Below, one piece after another: positions 32,718 through 45,174 of a stretch of 64,000 bases of DNA. Each line of letters begins with the position of its first letter. Position 1 is the stretch's first letter. Source of the stretch: Hypomyces perniciosus. Taxonomy: Eukaryota > Ascomycota > Sordariomycetes > Hypocreales > Hypocreaceae. The position numbers and the translations under genes are program-made. The notes beneath the pieces are model-generated. The model was not told the DNA's origin, did no database searches, and was given only the letters and a program-made list of their open reading frames with translations. Location of the stretch: assembly GCA_008477525.1 (NCBI GenBank), contig SPDT01000010.1:1426001-1490000 (forward strand), given 5' to 3'.

Positions 32718-35700
32718 CACTCTGTCAAGGTGGCGAGCTTGGTTGCTCAGATGGGAGTCGAGTACAGGAAGCAGGCAAAGGTGCCCATAATCGCCCAGAG
32801 AGGAATGACAATAAAGAAGAGGAACCACAGTACATGCGGTGGTCCAACCTGCTAAGACGGCACCCGATACAACGGTAAGGGGGCAGATATCGATATCATT
32901 CCCCAGAATCGGCTGGTGTGGGCAATGCCTTGATAGGACAACGGAATTGACAAACGAGAGGTGTCTCCCTTGGTTGACCACAGTCGAAGCGTGGAAGGCC
33001 AAGCCACGCAGTGTGAAAGAGGGCGAGCAAAAGTCCCCTCGCCAAATTTACCAAGACGGTGCAAGTATTTCCAGGGTGCGTCAGTTGGAGGCCCACGCTG
33101 AGATAAGAGAGCGAAATCCCCAGGTCTGGTTGATGCAAGTTCGGCACAGCTGTTGTGCTAATGACAGGCCACCAAGGCATGAAAGCAGTGGAAGGGGGGA
33201 TGAAGAACGAGGAGCCAGAATCGGGGATGTAACCTAATGCAGGCCGGTGGCTCACTATTCCAACAGCGATGGCGAACAAATAACCAGGCCGGGGAAAACG
33301 AGGTAGGGCTTGCAGGCCATTGAATTGGAGGCCCCGGGGTGGGAATGCCACCATCGGCCTGAAAGAGAAGGTGATGTGACCGCAAGCCACCACACACGGG
33401 GCAGAGACGCCAATCAGAACGCTTTGATACGGGCCCCTGGTCGTCGAGGGTCCGGGGCACTGTGCTGGGACGCTCAATGATGATGGCATGCGACACCAAC
33501 TGAGCTGAACGACCGATGGCGAGGCGCTGACTAGAGGCGATTCCAGAAGGATTCCGCCCTTTCTGGCCGTGTTGCACCAGAGGCTGCTGCCATACCTGAA
33601 ATACTCTGGCGTTGCCATTGAAACGAACAAGGCTTTGCCACCACAACTTGACAACCACCAACACAATCCGCACCGGCGTGCCCGGACGCCGCGGCCATCA
33701 TCGTCATTGCGAGCGAGATCAAAAGAGTGACCGAGCCCGTGGGCGGGGATGGACACACTGTTGCCAGCCATTGTCCCGCTCACCTGTCAAATTTTCCACC
33801 CGTTTTTTTTTCTCGAAGCCTTGCATACTAATACATGCTAGTACCTCGGTGTACGGTAATGAGCGAGATGAGGGTTCCCAACGACAAGGCTTTGTACGGA
33901 GTACTGAACACAGCCGTTGGAGTACGCTCTCGTTAACCCGCCCGGCGTTGACGACTACTGCCTATTGCTACTACTACTACTACTACTACGGAGTACTATT
34001 ATCGATGGTCCCTCATGGTTGCAATGATCGCCGTGATACAGCCGACGGATCGCCTTTGATCCATGCATCCTCGTGTATGTAGTAGCGGCATAACCGGCAC
34101 GGCATCCTGCCACGATGGTATTACTACTACTACTGTACGGAGTACCTACGAGAGTACTACGGAGTATTCGCAACAGAGTTACGGCGCACAGGACAGCGAG
34201 AGGACCCAAGGACAGGCGGGAAACAGACCGGAGGATGTAGGAAACAACGGTGTGGGGCACACGATTCAGCAGCACGGAGCATTGTTGCACAACATGAGCT
34301 GGAGGCTTCGGCGGCCGCCGTTGGGTCGAAGGTCTGGGACTGGCCCGCGTTGCGAGCTGCTGTCAGCAGCAGCGGGACCAACAAGGATATGGCTTTTAAA
34401 TACGCCGAGAGCTTGCATGTCCTTTACCTTCAGTGGTGGCTCAAGGGCCTATAACAGGCACATCAAAAGTCAGATCAGAGTCAGATGTTTTCTATGTTTC
34501 ACTGGCATGTAACTGTATGCTTGATCACAAATATCAATGGTGAGTGGGATGTCTCTCCAATGCCAATGGCCATCATGTGCCCCGAGCCCCAGAGCTGAGC
34601 TTGAGACCAGGCTTGCCAGGTTTTTTTCTTATCCAAACCTAACAGCACTTGGACCCGCTGTTACAAAGCAAAGGAGGAAAAAAACGTGGAAAGTACTCCG
34701 TACTCCGTGTGGATGATATGCACGTCCCATTTGGCATACGACTACTCCGTACTCCGTGCCTACATGCAGGTCTGGCGCAATGCGTCCTGTTGGTCTTCTC
34801 TTTACTCTTAGCGTATGTGGGCGCAAGATTCCCAGCGATTTACGCCATTTTCGTTTCCAACTGTTCTCTGTTGAGGCCGAGGACATGATGAAAACTTTCA
34901 CAATCCCAACTCGTAATGAGATCTAGCATTCATGGAAGGACTTGAGCCCGAAGAATCCCTTGCATCAGCAGGCTCATTACGGAGTACTAGTCCCGTCCGA
35001 AGCGTGGTAGGATGAGATTTGATTCGGGCTGACGGGCACGATCCCTTTCCCAGTAGTACTACTCCGTACTACTAGTAACATTCCATCCAAAGTCAGACGG
35101 GTTCGGCTGAGATGCGGGAACAAAATCGGCCCAATAAGACGATACGAGTACAATGCCTGGAAGCAGGGCGTCAATGCCGAAAAGCATTGGCTTGGCTCGC
35201 TGATCAGTACTAGTAGTGTTTGCGACGGAGAGAAGGGATGAAATATTATTAGTACGAGTACTTCGTAGCCGCATGAGACTCGTGGCTGGCGTCCGCAAGC
35301 ACATCATTTAGCCTTTTTCACTTCAGCCGGACTTCGACAGGGACCTCTAAGCCAATCGACAGGAGCTTGGCGGCGATGTCAGGATGACAAAGATGCTGAG
35401 GTGATCTGGATCCTGGATCCCGACGTGTCGTCCCGTCCACACATCCTCGTCCGGAGTACTCCGTACGTACATACCCTCAGGCGACTGCCGGACAAAGAGG
35501 AGAGGAGAAACGGCACTTTGATCGCAACCATATCTTGCCTCCTTTGCCTCCCGGAGAAATCAAAACTTCAAACTCGAATTTCTCCACCACAAGTCAGCAT
35601 ATTGCCGAATTACAGTTACACTAGCATGTGTCGGTCGACGTCCGTCAGAAGTCAATATCAAATATCCATACCAATGCGGGGGCCGGAGGGCGGAGCTCAC

Positions 35701-38552
35701 CGTGTAGTAGTGTGGCCGGGGGGGCCTTGTCTTGTTCAAGGCGTCGAGATTGCATGAACTGATCCACAAGACGAACTCTAGGATAATCGCGCTCCGGCCA
35801 CCGAGACCCCCCGAAGCCGCCGAGAGGCTCCGAGCTGGCTCCGGGAAAATTCCTCCGTGTCCCGGATGCCTTTCGTGTTCTTGAGAGATTTCGGAATGCA
35901 CAGCTTCGCAGCCATGCGAGTAAAGAAAAATAGCCGCCCGTCGAATGAGTGCGAGCTGCCTCATGGCACCCGTGTACAACAACAGCAACAACAAGTACGC
36001 GCGAAAGCTCAGGAAACTCGCCTCTGGTCTTTAGGGCAGCCCGATTCATCTTTGGCCCGGAACGGTTGATGACACATGTAATGGAAATGCGCCCGGCCCA
36101 AGATGAATCCAAACTCGTTACGGAGTACAGAGGCCTTCTAACCGGGAGTCGAAGACTTTACTTGACAAATACCCCAGGAAATGGTATCATCCGTCAAGAA
36201 TTAATACTCTGTGCGTTGATAATCGTATCTACTACTACCGAAAATAGCCATTCGTACGGCGTGGCTGTTTCTGAATTCTATCTACTACCTATTACTACTG
36301 GTTATTACCTCCTTTTCTGGGGTAAGGCTAGTCAGCCTCGTCGTATAAGACTAGGACCAACAACCCCATCTTCTCACCTTGGTTAATGACTTCCCAAGAG
36401 AGAAATCTACTCGACATTCTTAACAAGTGCCAGAATCGTGTGCGTATGCGTATCCGAGGTTGGTCTAACGAAATAGACCTGACTAGCTGCATGGGACGTC
36501 TCCTCAATTGGTTGGAATGTTATGCACCATGCAATCTATTCCGAACGAGGGTGTCATATTCCGATGCTAACCATAGTTGCTATCCCTCGTACGTCTTTAT
36601 GCTGCGCATTCATTCATCTGCGAAGTCTGATTGATCTTCCTCCTTCGAGGACATCTCGGGTACCATTCGAACCAACTGGCAGACCGGTGACACCGCGTTT
36701 GTACAGGCTGCATGAAATCTGTTGATCGATGAGCACTATTCGGTTTCATAGGGGGAAATGGAACGTCATTGTGTTGCTCAATGACGATGAGCCAAGCCAT
36801 GCAGTGATCAAACACAACACGTTGAAAGCAGGAAATACAGCCCCCCATGTCCTCTCACACAGTTTGATTCGTCCCATGACAACCACATCCTTTCTTATTG
36901 GTTCTTGTGTTTCCTGCCGCCCAACATCCCATTCGTTTGGTGATACCAGTCGACCAGAGACACGAATGCGGCTCTGCTGTTGGATCTCTCCACATTTGCA
37001 AGTTACAAGTTACTACTCGTATCGGATAGTGGTATTATTAATCAGGAGATGTTCTGTTATCTTCCACCATGTGTCCACGGTACCTTGTTGAATGTACGAT
37101 CTGCAAAGTCTCCTGTCCTGTTGGGATGGACATCGACCGAGGGCTTATCGCCGGTTTCTCTCGGCCCATGGCAACACTCGACATGCCACATCTCGTATAG
37201 GATGCTTGAACTAAGGCTGCGTCTTATCAATCGAATGAATCTCGAAGAATTAACGAGCGGACGCCACGCATTTGAAGTGGTGGACACCCTATTTAGATAG
37301 ATGGCCCCTAAAAGAGGGGTTTGTTTGTTGGTTGAGCTGGCGACATGTACAGATCATCAACATCATCTGTACTTGTGTAACAAACATAACATTGTGAAAG
37401 AAAAGGACGTTCGTTGTGGAATTTGCGAGATATAAGAGAGTGTCTTCACATCTACCCGAGGGGATCCAGGCATGCTGTGTATCTCTTCCACCATGAATTC
37501 GCGTAGAGACTTTCCCCATGTCCAAGGACTTGATGTAAGTTCTCAAGGCAAGGTTTATTTGGACACGGAGTAATAAATATCCCTATCTACCGATGTGGCT
37601 GGCTTGTCTGCTAACGCAGGAGGGGAGGCTCTTATGAAGCTAGCTGGTTAGTGTAAGATTGTGATAAGATATTTTCCCTCTCCCCCAGTATAGTTTGAGA
37701 ATGTGTACTTGGTCATATAGAAGCGGATGTCCAACCGTAAGAGGTATCGCCACCGGCTAGAGGGACCAAAGTATCTTCCACAAACAACCTTGAAAGCCGA
37801 GGGAAGGAGTGGACTTCAGGTAACATCACTGGTCAAATAGAAGGGATCATGACTCTGCAAGCGAAGCATAATACATGTATAAGAAAAACGGATACTACTA
37901 ATACAACTCAAACGATAGTGGATGCCATTTATCGGTATGACAACAGACCAGACCAGACCAGACCAGACCAAAAAACCTACAAGTACACGAATCGAAAGAA
38001 GGAAAAAAAGCAACCAAACACCCCTCCGTACACACGTACATAGCCTTCTTGTCAGAGTCATGATATTGTTTCCCTTCGCCTCCCCTTGCCTTTCATTCTC
38101 CCCGTTTCCCGCCTCGCCCTCAGTATTCCCGGCCACTTGGCCCCTAGTACTCTCTATTAGAGTGTGTTGTATCTGTGGTATATGCAACATTGCCCGTTCT
38201 ACCGCCGTGAGAACTCCTTTGAATGCATGCTTTTGCTTGCTCTGATATAATAGTGTATCCCTTGCAGTGCCAGTGCCTGCTTTTGCCCATCGAAATCTGG
38301 ACTTTCGGGCGCTTAGAGCGCTCGGTAAATGAAAGAAAAAAAAGGGTTGAAGTTGGAGAAGTGAAAGTTGTAAAGGGGTCGAAGCAACTGTCAGAGCAGC
38401 CATCGAAATCGAACATTGAACAGAGTTTCCCAGAAGTGCTGCCTGCTGGAGAAACGTAAAAAAAAAAAAAGGAAAAGAACAGATCTCCCTAAAGTCGGTG
38501 GCTGGGTATCGGGTTGATATGGAACACAAACAGACAGGTGTCAAGGCCATGT
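32718..38552. other. 5.8-kb intergenic region, no gene recognised
   Basis: Frames up to 295 codons occur (for example 32896-33783 minus) but show no domain, biased composition or supporting splice structure. The stretch 33,830-35,470 is rich in TACTACTAC runs and copies of the GTACTCCGTAC/GTACGGAGTAC motif. A GACCA repeat lies at 37946-37970. Confidence 0.4.
37946..37970. repeat. pentanucleotide microsatellite (GACCA)5
   Basis: Five perfect head-to-tail copies of GACCA in non-coding DNA. Confidence 0.9.
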
Positions 38553-40780
38553 CTAAACTTCGACGCCTTCGACTTCCTCTCTGAATCGTAATCCACCGTC
38601 GACAGTAATGCCCCCCTTGACCCATGGCTCGGCGCTTAATCGATCCAGTGTCCAGCGATTGCGCGCCCGCTTAAGAAGGCCCTCAGTGATGCGCATGGCA
38701 CCGAGTAGCCCCTTTTCGCTAAACTTGGCCTCGCTGCCGTCGTGATCGCTGTCTTCACCCTCATACTCAACCCAGCGCCACTCGACTCGGGCGATACGGT
38801 GGCTCTTTCGACTACGCATGCGATGGGACTCGCTCATGCTCGGGTGAGGATCAAAAGGAAGACGACCCTCCAGGAGGGCATAGAGAAGTACACCGAGAGA
38901 CCAAGCATCCGTTGCGCGACCATCGTAGGGCTGACCCATAATAACTTCAGGGGCAGCATAATCCTCTGAGCCGCAGCGTGTCTCGAGCTTCTCGTCGTCG
39001 GTAATACGCCGTGATAAGCCTAGGTCGGCAAGAGCAACGACAGAATGAGGATATGCTGCCCAATCAATTGAGGGGTCTGCAAGCTCGTCTGGAGTGAGAT
39101 TGACAAGGACATCTGAGATGTGTTAGTATTGATTTCGTGATGCATATTCGTATTCGGGGGCACAGGGGACTTACTCTCCAGTTTGATGTCGCGATGGACA
39201 ATCATCTCCTCATGAAGATACTTTACAGCACCAATCAACTCAGCAAATATTCTCCTTATGAGCGACGTTGTCAGGAGTTTCCGATGACCATTTGCAATGT
39301 CAAACAAATCCCCCCCAGGGCAGTAAGTCAACACGAGAATCGCCCTGGTAGGTTCGACACTCCATGCCGTGAGGTTCACCAGGGACGGGTGGCGGATGCT
39401 CTGCATGATCTCCAGTTCCCGCTTAAGACTCATTTCGACACGCTCCTCGCTAGCACCACCCCGGGGGCCATGCTCGCACACCTTGACAGCAACCAGAGTC
39501 TTGCGGTCGAGACGAGGGTCCGCGACGGTAGCCGTAGTGCTGGGCTGAGCTTTTGCGATAACATCATTAGGTATGTTTATCTGGCTTGTGGCCAACACGA
39601 CTCGGCTAAAGGTGCCTTGGCCAACGGTGCATATTCCTCGCCATCGTCGCCGCTTCTGGTCGTTGCGGTCGCGGGCTTCGAAGTACTCCTGGAGTGGGAG
39701 TGTTCCCCCGTCGCTGGTGTCTCTGGACGATTCGCTGGGAGGCGGGGTTGGAGGTTGTGTGCCGCTGGGGGCAAGACCCCGAGCTTCGGCCAGGTTTTGC
39801 TCTCTTCTCATATGCGATTCCTGCATGTTCATCTTCAGATGAGAACCAGAGACAGTAACCGGTCGCTTGGAAGCGGCTGCTGAGTCCGGAGTATATGCGC
39901 TAAGGCTGCGATTTCTCGTGTGTCGCTGAGACTGCTGCGAGGCTGGTCCAAATGAGGTTTGGCTAGCTGCCTCGTTGTTTTCGTTCAAGGACGTAAACGC
40001 CTTGCGCTTCGAGGCGGCCAGCACGGCGGCACTGACAGATTCACCCGCGCTTGTCACCATCACTGATTCTTCCCCCATGCTGCTCAATCTGTCACGCCGT
40101 TGTGGCGGCGGTGATGCGGAGCCAATGGCCAGCTTCTTCCAGGGCCCGGGTGAACCCCCAGACAAGAGAGGACTGGGCAAGGGTGTAACATCCCCCATAG
40201 CGTTGATCATAGGACTTGAAATGACGCTGCTAGCCCCGCTAATAGACCCAATTGAACTTGCCAGAGCTGCTTTGAGACTTGGAGTCCGCATTAGGAGATT
40301 TAAGCTGCCATTTGAGGTCTTACGGTTTAAAGGTATGGGAATTCGAGTAGATAAAAGAGTTGAGTTGTCACTGGGTGATTCGCGGTGAGAGAAGGAAGGA
40401 GAGGTTGCGCTGAGAGAGGCGAAATCTGTTGAGATGCGCAGAGGCGTGGTGTAACCATTTTGTGCGGCGGCGCCCGTTTCGAGATTGACATGATCGAATG
40501 GCATTGATTGGGTTGGAGGCGAGGGAGCAATGGTTGTGGATTGGAAGCCGAGAAGAGGCAGCACTGAAGAAGGAATAGATGAGTTGGCAGAGGCGGTTGG
40601 CGCATCCAGTTGACTATCGTGGACAAATGGCGATCGATCAGGTCGAGAGGTGTCTTGGCTCTGGGAGGGGCAGCGCGAGGTCGAGTTTAGGTTCAATTCC
40701 TCTGAGGCCGAGTTTGAGAGCGAAGGCAGGTCGTCGTGAGGTATTGCCGGCGTTGATCGAAAAATAAAAGCGCTGCTCAT
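38553..40780 (-). CDS. serine/threonine protein kinase (CAMK-like, Prr-type) with long disordered N-terminus
   Basis: Two exons (39175-40780 and 38553-39112; intron 62 bp with a CTAAC branch site) give 721 aa starting MSSAFIFRST. Residues 1 to about 380 are Ser/Thr/Pro-rich and presumably regulatory. The kinase domain starts with the Gly-loop GQGTFSRVVLAT. After an insertion of about 30 residues comes the ATP-binding Lys in VAVKVCEHG. The catalytic loop HRDIKLENVLVNL is split by the intron. The Mg-binding motif is DLG (ADLGLSRR) instead of DFG. The activation segment ends CGSEDYAAPEV, and subdomain IX is DAWSLGVLLYALLEGRLPF. This arrangement resembles fungal kinases related to yeast Prr1/Prr2 and Hal/Npr enzymes. 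All core catalytic residues are present, so it should be active. The substrate is unknown. Confidence 0.9.
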
Positions 40781-41830
40781 GACGGCAGCTGGGCTGCAGG
40801 GCTATATAGTCGCGTCGGAAGCACTCTGCGGGAAGAAAGACGCATCAGCAATGCATTCCATTGCGACCAGAATCGAACCAACATGGCCCAAAACTGCCGC
40901 GTCCACACGAGGACACAGGACAAAGAGATGGTAGATTCCAAGCCTACCTTGCCTTGACGACGCCTGGAAAGCCTCCGCTTTGTTTCTTCGAGCAGCGATG
41001 GCGCGAACAAACTGGTGGGGGAGTTTGGACCGTTGTGTGGCGATGGCGATGGCAAGAAAGAAGAAAGAAGCACCGCGCGCGGCTTTGTTGAGTGACGAAG
41101 GGAGCGTGAGGCGAGGGACGGTGGCTGAGTGGCTGAGGAACCGACCAACGGCTCTTCTATAACGACGACATTTAGGGCTCGTGGGTGCTCTCGCGATGGC
41201 TGAGATTGTCGTGGTGCGGATGAGATGTTGAAGCGTGAAGGGCGATAGGATGAGTCTTTGCCAACTGACGTTGATTTGACGGACCCAAGCGGTACCTCTG
41301 CTTACTGCACTGCCTGTGGCGGTACATGGTCATGCGCTTGTCCAGGTACATGAACATGCCGCCCCACTGGCGGCTGCCGTAGGAGCGCTGTTGGGAAGTA
41401 CCTTAGTCCTCATGTACCTCATGTACCGGGGCTTCAAGGCTCGGACTAACCAGAAGAGGATAGCCGGCAGCTCGGGCGGTACGTTACTTCGACCAGTCGA
41501 TGCAACCTCAGCCCAGCCAACAGTCAGCAAACCTTCGCTCGAGTCGGCTGTTTGTGAGCATGTACAGGTACTCGTGCTCGTGCTCGTGCACAGTCATATT
41601 CTTTGTATCCCTTGAGAACTCTTTGTAGCGTTTCTAATGGACAAAATAATAGCAGAGACGATTGATCCATGCTCAAAGCGCAATGGCGGAGAAAGAAGCT
41701 GCCGAATGCATCCAACAACGTCATGCCGAAGCAAAGAAGCGGGGATCTGGAAAGCCACATGATACGTCCATTATCTGCATGCAGCTGACATCAGCCACAT
41801 TAGCACGCTTCCCTACGTGACAAGATCACT
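40781..41830. other. intergenic region upstream of kinase gene
   Basis: Presumed promoter and 5' UTR of the kinase gene. No further gene was recognised; short frames on both strands lack domains. Confidence 0.4.
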
Positions 41831-41910
41831 GGCCGTGTGGCTCAATGGCAGAGCGTCTGACTACGAATAAGTACATCAGGAGGTTGCAGGTTCGACCCCT
41901 GTCTCGGTCA
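41831..41910 (+). tRNA. tRNA-Arg(ACG) with 8-nt intron
   Basis: The D-arm TGGCTCAATGGCAGAGC, anticodon stem TCTGA / TCAGG and T-arm GCAGGTTCGACCCCTGT are all present. The anticodon loop starts CTACGA, giving ACG (read as ICG, Arg) at 41863-41865. The spacing between stem strands is 15 nt, so an intron of about 8 nt follows position 37, the normal place. The acceptor stem GGCCGTG / CTCGGTC pairs except for one T-T. The first long T-run downstream begins near 41937, so the terminator is not immediate. Confidence 0.85.
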
Positions 41911-42079
41911 ACGATTCGTCCTGAATAGGATGGTTCTTTCTTTTTGCTTTTTGTTCTTTTTATCTCTTTATGAAGTCTTCTCCTTGTTGACGTCAATCGC
42001 AGAAACTGAGCCAGAAATAGAACTGAAAGACAAAGACTTCTGCGATTTAGCAGGATAAGTTGAGCGGCATCACAGCTAG

Positions 42080-42885
42080 CTATTGACGAATAGTCCAAGA
42101 TTCTCCTTCTCCAATCCATAGAGCTGGAGGTGCCTCATACCGGAGCCGATATGGCGGACAAAGTTGACCAGCCCTTCTCCCCCATTTTGCAACATCGCGC
42201 CAGTTGGCCTCCGTCTCATCCCTTGCCATAAAGCGTTGAAATTCCTCCTCCTCCTCATCCTCCTCATTCTCCATCCTTTCAGTAACAATTTTTGAGCATT
42301 CTTTCATCCAACGAGCCCTCCCAGTGCGTCGGTAGCGCGAGCATTCAACACACAGATGCCAGCCAGAACTACGAATACGCCGTCCCTCTCGAGGACGCGG
42401 TGCAAACCGCCGTAAGAGAGTCTCTAATTGACTGCATTCGCATGTTTGCATGGAGGGTTTTGGGTGTCCCTTCTCCTTGATGGTTAACTCTTTTGCGAAT
42501 AGGGAGCGATGAACCCATTGATCTGGCACTTGCACACCATACTTGACTGCGGCGGAGAGCAGAGGTTTACAGGTCATGGCTAGCATGACGGCGTCAACGA
42601 GATCAGCCTCACGGAAGATTTGTTTGGTTATTTCTGGTGAGAGTTTGTGGAAAGGAGAAGATGCCAGGTTCTGACCATTCCTGGGTCAACTTGGGTCAGA
42701 TCTTGTCAGCATAGACAGTTCCCGATTTCGATAAACTCTGTACTCTATAATAATGACCACAGAGATCATAGGAATGTTTTCACCTCTGGGGAAGCCTCCA
42801 GCGGCACCGTCATGCATTCTGGGGGCGGGTGAACCTGGTGGTTGTCCCCTTTGGAAGAGGTAGCCCTTTTGGAAGAGCGCGGCAT
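42080..42885 (-). CDS. F-box-like domain protein
   Basis: Two exons (42784-42885 and 42080-42670; intron 113 bp, GTGAAA...GTCAG) give 230 aa starting MPRSSKRATS. Residues about 38-74 resemble an F-box: FHKLSPEITKQIFREADLVD, then VMLAMTCKPLLSAA. This is the LSPEI...IF...CK pattern of fungal F-box proteins, which bind Skp1 to bring targets to SCF ubiquitin ligases. Downstream is a Cys/Arg-rich part (CECSQLETLLRRFAPR and a CVECSRYRRTGR motif) often seen after the F-box in Pezizomycotina, then an acidic run of Glu. An alternative is that translation starts within exon 2. The gene is divergent from PRI2 with 553 bp between the two ATGs. Confidence 0.65.
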
Positions 42886-43438
42886 CTTGTTGGCCCAATA
42901 ATTTTGATAGATTGGTTTGTCACTAGATCACAATCCCCGCCCGGTATTCAATGAAGCAAACTCTGGATCAAGATAGCTATGAGTTGAAACAGTCCTTTAA
43001 TAGGGGTTCAATGTTGATCCATACGTCATTTGGGGTTGTATATGTCACTGTCCGCGTTACGTGACGCTCTACACCAAGAGCGTGAATTTGACGAAATTGT
43101 GCTGCTCAATTGAGTTTTTTTTTTTTTTTTTTTTTTGAGAATCTCGTTCAGTATAATGGATTTCGCATGTCCAAATGGTCATTTTTAGCTGATTTCGTAT
43201 AGTGGTTATTAAGTGGTGCTCCGTGTTGTTGAGGAGACATAGGCGACTTATACGGAGGTGCAGACGCGCTGCTTAATTGATTTGATATGTGCCCCACGCC
43301 TCGGCGCGTCAAGACGCGTCTCCTCCCACTTTACTTCGTACGACTACTCCCTATCACTTTAACGTCAACCTGACAACAGCCCTAAAAAGTGTTGAATTTC
43401 CAGCACAGCAACGACAACCCGAAAAAAGAGACGTCAGC
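42886..43438. promoter_or_regulatory. divergent promoter between F-box gene and PRI2
   Basis: This spacer serves two divergent genes and contains an uninterrupted T22 tract at 43115-43136, a likely nucleosome-excluding element. In-frame codons before the PRI2 ATG at 43439 are open but begin with GTG, so they are treated as 5' UTR. Confidence 0.5.
43115..43136. repeat. poly(dA:dT) tract, 22 bp
   Basis: Twenty-two consecutive T on the plus strand, inside the divergent promoter region. Confidence 0.95.
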
Positions 43439-45174
43439 ATGTTGCGACAAGATTATAATCGGATTGATCCTAAACGACGCAATGTCGTTGACTACAGGAA
43501 GAAGCAGTTCGCTGCACCGCAGTTCAAGGACACCGAGTACCCTCATCGGCTCAATTTCTACACGGATGCGCCAACCGCAGACATCACCCTCGAGCAATTC
43601 GAGCAATGGGCCATTGACAGGTTAAGAGGTGTGTTGCAGCATGCATATTTCTCACTGGTTAATCATTGGTGCCATCTCTAACCCCCCGTAGTCTTGGCCG
43701 AACTGGAAGCATGTTCGTTTCGCAACCGAGGTCCCGCAGAGACGGCATCCCATATGAAGCCTATCCTCGACAAATATCTCCCCCTCGACTCCAACAGCTC
43801 CAGCAATACGAAGCTGATTTTGCAGCGACAAAAGGACCACTATAGCCACTTCATTCTGCGGCTGGCCTTTTCCTCGACCGAGGACCTTCGACGACGATTC
43901 GCACGTGTTGAAACCATGTTGTTCCGGATGCGATTCAACAGCGACGACCTCGGTGAGCGATCAGCATTTGTCTCAAATCTAGACCTCGACTGGTGGGAGT
44001 CCGTGACCGACGATGAGAAGAGGGAGTATGCTGCTGAGCTCGCTGCCATGACCAGCGGGAAGAAGATGAGTACTGAAGACGAGATGTGGTTCAGGGTGGA
44101 CTGGGAGCGGGTACCTGATCTCGTGGAGGGCCGACGAGTATTTCTCAAAGCTGGAAAGGCATACGTACCGGGGCGGGAGCAATCTAGTATGGTTGTGGCA
44201 GAGTTCACTTCTCGATTAGAGAGGCAACTAGAGGTGGGAAACCCCGTTTCTGCTACTGAGGTCATCATAGCTAACTCAACATGCGTCGAATAGCTCACAG
44301 CTCGCGCATTACCACGACTGGACGAAGACGATCGCCTAACTCCCATCCTCAACCACCTTTCCAAGAACTTCATTACCCCCGACTCAGCTTACATGTCCGG
44401 ATCAACAGCACCGACCGGTGCGCAGATTTCAGCCGCAAACATTGACAATCTATCTCAGCACTTCCCGGCTTGCATGTCCAACCTGCACCGCTCTCTACGT
44501 CGGGACGCACACTTGAAGCACTTCGGCCGTCTTCAATACACACTATTCCTCAAGGGCATCGGCCTGAACCTAGAAGAATGTCTCATGTTCTGGAGGGGTA
44601 GTTTCCACAGGATCACAGATGATACCTTTAATAAGGACCACCGGTACAACGTCCGTCACGCATACGGTGACGTGGGCGGTGATTCAAACCGCAGAGGTGG
44701 CGGATATAGACCGTTCAGTTGCCAGAAGATTCTCACGGAGCATCCTCCCGGGCCGGGCGAGGCGCACGGCTGCCCTTACCGGCATTTCAACCTGGATAAC
44801 TTGACAGTCTTGGTGCAGGCTATGGGAGTCTATGACAGGTCGGTATTGCAGGGTATCAAGGAGGATAAGGATCACCAGAAGTTTCACATGGCTTGCAACC
44901 GGTAAGTTGGCTTCCATACCTTGAGAGACACTACACCATGTCTACCCCCAATTTTCGCATGCCGTTCACCTTATTTCATTCATATGTGGATCAATGCTAA
45001 CTACCTTCCAGCGTCTTTGAACACCTGCACAAAGCCGAGATTAAGAAAGCTAAAGATGAAAGCATCATGACATCGAACCAGCTGGAGACCATTGTGCACC
45101 CCAATGAGTACTTCAAAAGAAGTTATCTACTAAAGAACCTTGGCAATGAGAGTGATGTCAAGATGGAGGACTAA
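43439..45174 (+). CDS. PRI2: DNA primase large subunit
   Basis: Four exons (43439-43628, 43692-44233, 44294-44901, 45012-45174) give 500 aa starting MLRQDYNRIDPKRRNVVDYR. The introns are 60-110 bp; one has a GCTAAC branch site. The protein is the regulatory subunit of the primase in the DNA polymerase alpha-primase complex and helps start RNA primers at replication origins and on the lagging strand. The C-terminal iron-sulfur domain shows the four conserved Cys ligands in the expected contexts: FPACMSNLH (C304), FSCQKI (C387), HGCPYRHF (C404) and HMACNRVFE (C445, just before intron 3). FLKGIGLNLEECLMFW and YNVRHAYG are further family signatures. Its length matches fungal homologues. The ATG at 43439 is preferred over any upstream start because the family begins with this RIDPKRR motif. 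Confidence 0.97.

Noticed and set aside
32896..33783. 295-codon minus-strand frame between the Clr5 and kinase genes
   Set aside because: No domain, mixed composition with many Trp, Cys and Pro, no splice support, and dense overlapping frames on both strands; it looks like chance.
40855..40910. tRNA-like GGTTCGATTCTGG on the minus strand near the kinase start
   Set aside because: No matching D-arm, anticodon stem or acceptor stem could be found around it.
43289..43438. 5' extension of PRI2
   Set aside because: It starts with GTG rather than ATG, and the family begins at the MLRQDYNRIDPKRR segment encoded from 43439.
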